Shown in pieces: positions 6,463 to 12,080 of a DNA stretch of 12,080 nucleotides. The notes under the pieces are model-generated. The model saw only the letters and a list, made by a program, of their open reading frames with translations, ran no database searches and was not told the DNA's origin. Positions within the stretch are counted from its first letter, which is position 1. Each line of letters opens with the position of its first letter. The translations under genes and the position numbers were made by a program. Source of the stretch: an uncultured Lachnospiraceae bacterium (GTDB lineage: Bacteria; Bacillota; Clostridia; Lachnospirales; Lachnospiraceae). Where the stretch lies: contig CAJUQJ010000010.1 in the NCBI GenBank assembly GCA_910588215.1, forward strand, positions 1 to 12,080, given 5' to 3'.

Positions 6463-8203
6463 GACTGTGAAGAGGATTATCAGTTGGACAGGAGAATATA
6501 AGAAAAGGCTCTACCTGGGATTTTTGTGGTCGTTTTTGCAGACCATGTTTACCGCACTGCCTATCATGGGAACGGCATATTTTCTGGATCTGATGATAAA
6601 GGACAGCCGGGGAGAACTGGAAATGAGGCCGGTCATGGCGCTTTATGCGTTGAGTTTTATGGTGGTTTCCATTGCCGGGAGGTTTCTGTTTTCCTATCTG
6701 CGGGCTACCTATCAGGAGAGCATTGCCTATGAAAAGACGGCGCAGGAGAGAATTGAGATTGGAAATATTTTAAAGCGGGTTTCCCTTGGCTTTTTTGACA
6801 AAAACAATACCGGGGAAATTGCCGGAGCGGTCACAACGGATCTTTCCGTATACGAGATGTATGCAATGAAAATGACTGATGTGATTATCGGGGCGTATGT
6901 TCATGTGGCAGCCATGATATTATGTCTGTTGTTTTTTTGCTGGCAGGTGGCGCTGATTGCACTGGCAGGTGTCATGCTTTCCGCATTCTTCCTGCATCTG
7001 ATGAGCCTGTCCAGCCATAAAAATTCTATCGTACATCAAAAGGCACAGAATACATTGATTACTTCGGTGATAGAATTTATCCGGGGCATTGCGGTGGTAA
7101 AGGCATACGGGCAGGAAGGCGTATCTGTACAGGGGATTAAGGATGCGTTTTGTGAACACCGCAGGATCAATATTAAAATAGAACTTGATTATGTGTGGTG
7201 CAATGGACTGCATCAGCTTTCCTGCAAACTGGCGTCAGTGGGGATTGTGCTGATATCGGCGTACTTATGCATACATGGGGGAATGACGCTCCCGGTTTTC
7301 CTGATGATGGCAATTTTTTCTTTTACCTTATTTGCACGGGTGGAGCTGGTGCAGAACGGCGCCCATACCATGCAGCTCATTGCGGCTGCAATGGATAAGC
7401 TGGATACGATCAAGCAGGCGGAGTTTATTGATGCTGACGCAGGCGGAATCCATCCGGAACGATATGATATTGCCTTTGAGGGTGTGGGATTTGGCTATGA
7501 CAGACGGAGTGTGCTTTCTGATGTTTCCTTTCAGATTCCGCAGGGAAGCACGGCTGCAATCGTGGGCCCGTCCGGCAGTGGAAAGACTACGATCTGCAGC
7601 CTGCTTGCAAGGTTCTATGATGTGGACACCGGGAAGATCACGGTGGGCGGACACGATGTGCGTGAGTTTACCTGCGACAGCCTGCTGTCCAATATTTCCA
7701 TGGTATTTCAAAATGTCTATTTATTCCGCGATACCATAAGAAACAATATATGTTTCGGAAAGCCGGACGCAGCAGAGGAGGAAATGCTGGAAGCAGCCAG
7801 GAAGGCACGGTGCCATGAGTTCATCATAGCGCTCCCGGATGGTTACGATACTGTCATCGGGGAAGGAGGGGGTACGCTTTCCGGCGGAGAAAAGCAGCGT
7901 ATTTCCATTGCCCGCGCTATTTTGAAAAATGCCCCGATTGTCATACTTGATGAAGCGACAGCAAGCATTGATCCGGAAAACGAGCATCTGATCCAGGCGG
8001 CGATTTCTGAGCTGGCAAAAGGGAAAACTTTAATCACGATTGCCCACAGGCTTGCAACAATCGAAAATACTGGCCAGATTCTGGTGGTGGATGAGGGGAG
8101 GATTGTCCAGAAAGGCACGCATGAAGAACTGATTCATCAGAAAGGAAAATATCTTGATTTTGTAAGAGTCAGGGAGCAGGCAGAAGGCTGGCAGATACAG
8201 TAA
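6455..8203 (+). CDS. ABC transporter half-molecule (permease-ATPase), YbtQ/IrtB-like partner
   Basis: A 582-residue partner of the preceding protein with the same architecture: six membrane helices up to about residue 310, then an ATPase with aromatic Tyr348, Walker A GPSGSGKTT (371-379), Q-loop VFQN (417-420), signature LSGGEKQR (475-482), Walker B VILDE with Glu500, ATASIDPENE and switch His531. Key motifs sit at the same residue numbers as in the first protein, and the Walker B region is nearly identical at the DNA level, so the two arose by duplication. Both ATP sites look catalytically competent, unlike the many ABC heterodimers with one degenerate site. The start is ATG 6455, about 9 bases after AAGGAGG (6439-6445) and overlapping the previous stop by 8 bases; the open frame continues upstream to 6281 but has no ribosome site. 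It is followed by a terminator at 8233. Confidence 0.9.
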   Translation: MFKTVKRIISWTGEYKKRLYLGFLWSFLQTMFTALPIMGTAYFLDLMIKDSRGELEMRPVMALYALSFMVVSIAGRFLFSYLRATYQESIAYEKTAQERIEIGNILKRVSLGFFDKNNTGEIAGAVTTDLSVYEMYAMKMTDVIIGAYVHVAAMILCLLFFCWQVALIALAGVMLSAFFLHLMSLSSHKNSIVHQKAQNTLITSVIEFIRGIAVVKAYGQEGVSVQGIKDAFCEHRRINIKIELDYVWCNGLHQLSCKLASVGIVLISAYLCIHGGMTLPVFLMMAIFSFTLFARVELVQNGAHTMQLIAAAMDKLDTIKQAEFIDADAGGIHPERYDIAFEGVGFGYDRRSVLSDVSFQIPQGSTAAIVGPSGSGKTTICSLLARFYDVDTGKITVGGHDVREFTCDSLLSNISMVFQNVYLFRDTIRNNICFGKPDAAEEEMLEAARKARCHEFIIALPDGYDTVIGEGGGTLSGGEKQRISIARAILKNAPIVILDEATASIDPENEHLIQAAISELAKGKTLITIAHRLATIENTGQILVVDEGRIVQKGTHEELIHQKGKYLDFVRVREQAEGWQIQ

Positions 8204-8232
8204 TCTGCAGGAATATAAATAGCTTATACGGC

Positions 8233-8260
8233 AGCAGCCTGGGAAACCAGGCTGCTTTTT
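8233..8260 (+). terminator. Rho-independent terminator of the ABC operon
   Basis: AGCAGCCTGG (8233-8242) and CCAGGCTGCT (8247-8256) form a perfect 10-bp stem closed by a GAAA loop, followed by further T residues to 8260. It lies 30 bases after the stop of the second ABC gene. Confidence 0.9.
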
Positions 8261-8332
8261 CCGCGTTGTGTTGCTGCGCCACAGCCTTTGGTATTTAATA
8301 AAACGACACAGAATAACAGCGAATAGTGACAA

Positions 8333-8369
8333 GCCTGCGGCTCATAAGATGCCGTAAGGCGGTTTTTTT
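8333..8369 (+). terminator. Second terminator-like hairpin, possible leader attenuator
   Basis: GCCTGCGGC (8333-8341) and GCCGTAAGGC (8351-8360) pair as two 4-bp helices with a small internal loop, followed by GG and seven T (8363-8369). It lies about 100 bases before the mobile-element gene at 8469. It may stop read-through from the left, or act as an attenuator in the leader of that gene. Confidence 0.5.
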
Positions 8370-8411
8370 ATTTTACCCTCAAGTTTTCCCTTCTGCCGTG
8401 GCAATGAAATG

Positions 8412-8460
8412 GGAGGCTTTCTTATAAGCAGGGGTAAAATACATAAGCCTCCGCAGGAGG
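8412..8460 (+). promoter_or_regulatory. Mutually exclusive pairing around a Shine-Dalgarno site
   Basis: GGAGGCTT (8412-8419) can pair with AAGCCTCC (8445-8452). The CCTCC of that second arm (8448-8452) can instead pair with the ribosome site GGAGG (8456-8460) across a GCA loop. Formation of the first pairing would free the ribosome site of the gene starting at 8469, and its loss would hide it. This is visible complementarity only; switching is inference. Confidence 0.4.
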
Positions 8461-8468
8461 TGGTTCTC

Positions 8469-8885
8469 ATGACGGAAGAACAGAAAAATGTGGTCATAAA
8501 ACGCCGTAACAGCGGCTTTGGATATGCGAGCATAGCAAAGGAGGTCGGTCTGACAAAGGATGCCGTGGTGGCGTTCTGCAGGCGGAACGGGCTGACCGGG
8601 AACATGGCGGGGAAAACGCCGGAGGGGACCGGTAGCCGCTGTAAGGAGTGCGGGGCGGCGTTGGTGCAGACTGAGGGGATGAAGACAAGGGTGTTCTGCT
8701 CTGCACAGTGCCGGAAGAAATGGTGGAAGGAACACCCGGAGATGCTGAACAAAAAAGCGGTCTACATCCATGCCTGCGCCGGATGCGGAAGGGAGTTCAC
8801 GGCCTACGGCAATTCCAGAAGGAAATACTGCTCTCACGCCTGTTATATTAACCATCGGTTTGGAGGTGGCGGGGCAGATGACTGA
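8469..8885 (+). CDS. Helix-turn-helix protein with two four-cysteine zinc fingers
   Basis: A 138-residue protein. Residues 1-42 form a helix-turn-helix like that of resolvase or sigma-region-4 DNA-binding domains (IKRRNSGFGYASIAKEVGL, then TKDAVVAFCRRNGL). Two treble-clef-like fingers follow: Cys58, 61, 77, 81 (CKECG...FCSAQCRKKWW) and Cys103, 106, 121, 125 (CAGCG...YCSHACYINH). Proteins of this build occur beside serine recombinases in clostridial mobile elements and, as I recall, are sometimes labelled as sigma-70 factors, although no sigma region 2 is present. It probably binds DNA as a regulator or as an accessory factor in recombination; neither is shown. Start ATG 8469 has AGGAGG at 8455-8460. 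It overlaps the next gene by 8 bases. The C-terminus GGGGADD is low in complexity. Confidence 0.82.
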   Translation: MTEEQKNVVIKRRNSGFGYASIAKEVGLTKDAVVAFCRRNGLTGNMAGKTPEGTGSRCKECGAALVQTEGMKTRVFCSAQCRKKWWKEHPEMLNKKAVYIHACAGCGREFTAYGNSRRKYCSHACYINHRFGGGGADD

Positions 8886-9054
8886 GGAGCAGTTCCGGGC
8901 AGAAAAGCTGTATTATATCTCGCTTTCCATCGCTAAATCCATGCTGGAAAAGGGTGTCATTGATGAAGAGGTATTAGCCATAATTGATACAAAACTGCTG
9001 GAAAAATACCGCCCAATTTCGGGTACATTACTGGCTGGAAAACCGTTGACTTAA
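8878..9054 (+). CDS. Small SHOCT-domain protein
   Basis: A 58-residue protein whose middle, SMLEKGVIDEEVLAIIDTKLLEKY (21-44), matches the SHOCT pattern: a short helix, G-x-I-(T/D)-x-E-E turn, then a second helix. Many mobile-element SHOCT proteins of about 60 residues lie directly before serine recombinase genes, ending like this one with a YRPI-x-GTL stretch. Their function is unknown. They may mediate oligomer or recombinase contacts. The start ATG 8878 overlaps the previous stop by 8 bases, with GGAGGTGG at 8862-8869. Like its upstream neighbour it begins MTEEQ. The gap to the recombinase start is 42 bases, so these genes form one operon. Confidence 0.82.
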   Translation: MTEEQFRAEKLYYISLSIAKSMLEKGVIDEEVLAIIDTKLLEKYRPISGTLLAGKPLT

Positions 9055-9096
9055 TGCGGTTTTAGAGTGATGTATAGTAGCGGAAGGAGTGATCTT

Positions 9097-11001
9097 ATGG
9101 CGAAGATAAGCAGGATAGAGCCGAAGATACCGGCTCTGAAGAAGCGGGCGAAAGTCGCAGCCTACGCCCGTGTGTCCATGGAAACGGACCGCCTCGCCCA
9201 TTCCCTTTCCGCACAGGTGAGTTACTATAACGGGCTGATACAGTCAAACCCTGAGTGGGAATATGCCGGGGTGTATGCGGATTTCGGGATCAGCGGGACC
9301 GGGACGGCGGCGCGCAGCGAGTTCCTCCGCCTCATTGCGGACTGCGAGGCGGGGAAGGTGGACATTGTGCTGACCAAGAGCATATCAAGGTTTGCGAGGA
9401 ACACGGTGGATTTGCTTTCCACGGTCAGGCATTTAAAGGATATCGGGGTGGAGGTGCGGTTTGAAAAGGAGCGCATCCATTCCTTTTCCGGCGACGGGGA
9501 GCTGATGCTCTCCATCCTCGCCTCGTTTGCGCAGGAGGAGAGCCGGAGCATTTCGGAAAATTCGAAATGGGGAATCCGGAAAAGGTACCAGTCCGGCGAG
9601 ATCGGGGTAAAGAACAAACGGGTATTCGGATACAGCTATGACGGCGGGAAATATGAAATCGTGCCGGAAGAGGCGGAAGCCGTAAGGCTGATATTCGAGA
9701 GGTTCACATCGGGCGTGCCGCTTGGGGAGATCAAAAGAGAACTGGAAGAGGCGGGGATAAAATCATGGAGGGGATATAACCTTTCCTACAGCCATCTGAA
9801 CTATATCCTGCGCAACGAAATTTATATTGGCGACCGCAGGTACCAGAAATGCTTTATCGAAGACCCTATACGGAAGAACAAGATTAAAAACCAGGGGCAG
9901 CTCCCGCAGTATTATGTGGAAAACGACCATACGGCGATCATCAGCCGTGAGGATTTTGACAAGGCACAGGATGAGATCATCAGAAGGGCGGCACTGGTAA
10001 ATCCTGCATACCCTTTCACGGGGAAGATAAAATGTGGCATCTGCGGATGCCATTATACGAGGCGTTCGGCCACCGTGAAAGGGCGGGAATATGTGAGCTG
10101 GTTCTGCAGGGCGAAGAAAGAAAAAGGCGTCACCTGCCGGAGCCGCAATTATTCTGAAGAACAGCTCCAGAAAATATGCGCCGGTCTAATGGGGATGGAG
10201 GAATTTGACGCAGAGGCTTTCGGGGAATCCGTCAGGGGGCTTACCGTCCTTGCGGACGGCAGCCTTGAGGCGGTGTTCCTGGACGGGCAGACAAAGGCGT
10301 GGGAGGCTCCGCCGGAGCCGGTGAAGCCCCCAAAGCCTGACAAGCCGGTAAGGAAACGTCCGAAAAACATCTTTGACGGGAAGATATTCTGCGGGGCCTG
10401 CGGGCGGCGCTTCGGCAGGGCGGTGAGCCAGACAGCGGACGGCGGCCACCTTTACTGGTACTGCCGCGCCAAAAGCAGCCACGGCGTGACCTGCGACAGC
10501 GTGAATTACCCGGACTCGGAGATAAGGGATATCTTCTGCAAGGTTATGGGGCAGGAAGAATTTGACGAGGGCTTTTTTGAGGAAACGCTGGAGCGGATGG
10601 TGGTGCAGAAAATGGGGAGCATAGACTTCCATCTGAAGGACGGCACGGTCAAAACTTATGAAACGCTGAAGCTCCGGAGCAACAGGCATGAGGCAACTTC
10701 CACAGAGGAATTTGCCGGGAAGATACGGTGCGCCTCCTGCGGCAATCTCTACCACAAATACTGCTGCTATGGGAAATACACCTACTGGCGGTGCAGCGGC
10801 AAGTCAAAAGTTCGGACGGAATGCGGCGGGCGGGATTTCCAGGATTCGGACATCCGCAAAATCTCGGCTTACCTTATGGGCATGGAGGAATTTGACGGGG
10901 CTGAATTTGAAAAACAGGTACAGGAGCTTATGGTGCTGGAGGACGGGAGCCTTGCGTGCCGTTTTTATGGAGGGAAGGTGAGGAAATGGCAAAGAACGTG
11001 A
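9097..11001 (+). CDS. Large serine recombinase with three tandem zinc-ribbon modules
   Basis: A 634-residue site-specific recombinase of the large serine integrase group. The resolvase domain (about 20-160) has the nucleophile Ser27 in AYARVS and the conserved arginines in SRFARN (97-102), plus the QEESRSISEN helix region (146-155). A recombinase domain follows (about 165-290). The C-terminal half is unusual. After the first zinc ribbon (Cys313, 316, 337, 347) there is a second (Cys432, 435, 456, 466) and a third (Cys545, 548, 566, 576), each followed by a (M/Q)GxEEFD segment. The expected coiled coil after the ribbon, common in phage integrases, is not evident. Start ATG 9097 has AAGGAG at 9084-9089. 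It overlaps the next recombinase start by 16 bases. Such recombinases cut and exchange DNA at att sites of integrative elements, and adjacent copies may act together. Confidence 0.93.
   Translation: MAKISRIEPKIPALKKRAKVAAYARVSMETDRLAHSLSAQVSYYNGLIQSNPEWEYAGVYADFGISGTGTAARSEFLRLIADCEAGKVDIVLTKSISRFARNTVDLLSTVRHLKDIGVEVRFEKERIHSFSGDGELMLSILASFAQEESRSISENSKWGIRKRYQSGEIGVKNKRVFGYSYDGGKYEIVPEEAEAVRLIFERFTSGVPLGEIKRELEEAGIKSWRGYNLSYSHLNYILRNEIYIGDRRYQKCFIEDPIRKNKIKNQGQLPQYYVENDHTAIISREDFDKAQDEIIRRAALVNPAYPFTGKIKCGICGCHYTRRSATVKGREYVSWFCRAKKEKGVTCRSRNYSEEQLQKICAGLMGMEEFDAEAFGESVRGLTVLADGSLEAVFLDGQTKAWEAPPEPVKPPKPDKPVRKRPKNIFDGKIFCGACGRRFGRAVSQTADGGHLYWYCRAKSSHGVTCDSVNYPDSEIRDIFCKVMGQEEFDEGFFEETLERMVVQKMGSIDFHLKDGTVKTYETLKLRSNRHEATSTEEFAGKIRCASCGNLYHKYCCYGKYTYWRCSGKSKVRTECGGRDFQDSDIRKISAYLMGMEEFDGAEFEKQVQELMVLEDGSLACRFYGGKVRKWQRT
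10021..10998 (+). repeat. Three tandem copies of a zinc-ribbon plus EEFD module inside the recombinase
   Basis: Modules begin at 10021, 10378 and 10717 (residues 309, 428 and 541), each with (F/D/A)... GKI-x-C. The first two share exact C-x2-C-x20-C-x9-C spacing; the third is C-x2-C-x17-C-x9-C. Each then has a (Y/F)-x-(D/E) segment, MG-(M/Q)-EEFD, and a short strand pair ending in (D/Y/G)G-x-(T/V)-K. A proline-lysine linker (about 405-421) separates copies one and two. The protein ends exactly at the end of copy three. Confidence 0.85.
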
Positions 11002-12080
11002 CAACGATACCGGCCACGAGGAACCGCTTCACGGCGGACCCCATCAGCAGCCGGAAGAAGCGGAGGGTGGCAGGCTACGCCCGCGTTTCCACCGACATGG
11101 AGGACCAGCAGACCAGCTATGCCGCACAGTGCGATTACTATACGAATTACATACAGAGCCGGGAGGACTGGGAGTTTGTCAAACTGTATTCGGATGAGGG
11201 GATCAGTGCAACCTCCACACGGCACCGCAGCGGCTTTAACCGGATGGTGGAGGATGCCCTCGCCGGCCGCATCGACTTAATCATCACCAAAAGCGTGTCA
11301 AGGTTCGCAAGGAACACGGTCGACAGCCTTTCCACCATCCGGAAGCTGAAGGAGAACGGCTGCGAGTGTTATTTTGAGAAGGAGAACATCTGGACATTCG
11401 ATTCCAAGGGCGAGCTGCTCATCACCATCATGTCCTCGCTGGCGCAGGAGGAGAGCCGGAGCATTTCGGAGAACTGCACCTGGGGCATGAGGAAACGGTT
11501 CGCCGACGGCAAGGTGAGCGTCCCGTTCGGCAGGTTCCTCGGCTACGACCGGGGAGAGGACGGGAACCTCGTCATCAACGAAAGGCAGGCGGAAACGGTA
11601 CGGAAAATCTACGGACTGTTCCTGCACGGGCATTCGCCTTATAAGATCGCAAAGATACTGACGGAAGAGGGCATACCGACTCCAGGCGGCAAGAAGGTGT
11701 GGGGCAAGGCGGTGGTAGAGTCCATCCTCACCAACGAGAAATACAAAGGCGATGCACTGCTCCAGAAGGTCTACACGGTGGATTTCCTCTCCAAGAAGAA
11801 AAAAGTCAATGAGGGCGAGGTGCCGCAGTATTATGTGGAGGGGAACCATCCGGCCATCATAGAGCCTTCCGTCTTTGACAGCGTCCAGGCGCTGATGAAG
11901 GCGAGGCGGCCGGGGAAGAACCGGAATAGCTGTGTAGGCGTTTTCTCCGGAAAGATAAAATGCGGGGACTGCGGGAGCTGGTACGGCTCCAAGGTATGGC
12001 ATTCCAACGATAAATACCGGAAGGTGGTCTGGCAGTGCAACCACAAGTTTGACGGCGGGGAGAAATGCACCACGCCCCAT
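10986..12080 (+). CDS. Second large serine recombinase, 3' end outside the window
   Basis: The frame from ATG 10986 stays open to the last base (365 codons seen, no stop). It has a resolvase domain with nucleophile Ser35 in GYARVST, the SRFARN arginine motif, QEESRSISENCTWGMRKR, and a recombinase domain with GYDRGEDGNLVINERQAETVRKIY and LTNEKYKGD. A complete zinc ribbon follows with Cys326, 329, 351 and 361, the same arrangement as in the upstream enzyme, so both descend from a common type. GGAGGG and GAAGGTGAGG just before the ATG serve as ribosome site, and the start lies 16 bases inside the upstream gene, implying translational coupling. A full protein would be longer by an unknown amount, and further zinc-ribbon copies could follow. 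Together with its neighbour it may form a multi-recombinase integration module, as described for some streptococcal and clostridial integrative elements. Confidence 0.93.
   Translation, partial: MAKNVTTIPATRNRFTADPISSRKKRRVAGYARVSTDMEDQQTSYAAQCDYYTNYIQSREDWEFVKLYSDEGISATSTRHRSGFNRMVEDALAGRIDLIITKSVSRFARNTVDSLSTIRKLKENGCECYFEKENIWTFDSKGELLITIMSSLAQEESRSISENCTWGMRKRFADGKVSVPFGRFLGYDRGEDGNLVINERQAETVRKIYGLFLHGHSPYKIAKILTEEGIPTPGGKKVWGKAVVESILTNEKYKGDALLQKVYTVDFLSKKKKVNEGEVPQYYVEGNHPAIIEPSVFDSVQALMKARRPGKNRNSCVGVFSGKIKCGDCGSWYGSKVWHSNDKYRKVVWQCNHKFDGGEKCTTPH

Noticed and set aside
4669..8203. Drug-resistance ABC exporter
   Set aside because: The fold allows it, but the FTDPENE sequence, the AraC regulator type and the metal genes nearby fit a siderophore- or metal-linked transporter better. 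The substrate stays open.
8469..8885. Calling the zinc-finger HTH protein a sigma-70 factor
   Set aside because: Only a helix-turn-helix resembling region 4 is present. No core-binding region 2 is seen, and most of the protein is two cysteine fingers.
11298..12080. Long open frame on the minus strand at the right end (260 codons)
   Set aside because: It lies wholly opposite the second serine recombinase, whose frame shows clear family motifs. The minus-strand translation is low-complexity and has no recognisable domain.
1..12080. CRISPR arrays, tRNA or rRNA genes
   Set aside because: I found no regularly spaced direct repeats, cloverleaf-like segments or rRNA-like stretches on either strand.

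Overview
The window looks like an accessory region from a gut-type Clostridia genome, probably Lachnospiraceae. This rests on strong AGGAGG-type ribosome sites on nearly every gene, the protein families present, and the large serine recombinases typical of clostridial integrative elements. The taxonomic call is inference. Every gene I can support lies on the + strand.

Left part (1-4520) is a tightly packed metal-related run. It opens with two small hairpins that resemble the end of an IS200/IS605-type element. Then come a heavy-metal-binding (HMA) protein, a ZIP-family metal transporter, a class I SAM methyltransferase, a broken gene remnant, a second class I methyltransferase, a DtxR/MntR-family metal-dependent repressor, the C-terminal half of a third methyltransferase of the leucine carboxyl methyltransferase/TcmP type, and an AraC-family activator. 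Two scars are visible: the remnant at 1847-2016 is frameshifted and truncated, and the repressor gene runs out of frame into the third methyltransferase fragment. The run looks like a larger operon that has lost pieces.

Middle part (4521-8260): a strong 17-bp hairpin terminator and an imperfect palindrome precede two overlapping genes for half-size ABC transporters (permease fused to ATPase). The first carries a FTDPENE sequence after Walker B. As I recall, that is typical of the YbtP/YbtQ and IrtA/IrtB siderophore-linked pairs. With an AraC regulator of the PchR/YbtA shape just upstream, the best reading is a metal or metallophore transport system, with the metal repressor, ZIP carrier and HMA protein as partners. 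The substrate cannot be read from sequence.

Right part (8261-12080) is a mobile-element integration module: leader structures including a possible Shine-Dalgarno-sequestering switch, a helix-turn-helix protein with two four-cysteine fingers, a SHOCT-domain protein, and two overlapping large serine recombinases. The first recombinase is complete and has three tandem copies of its zinc-ribbon module. The second runs off the right edge in frame. The transport locus may therefore be cargo of, or lie next to the end of, an integrative element.
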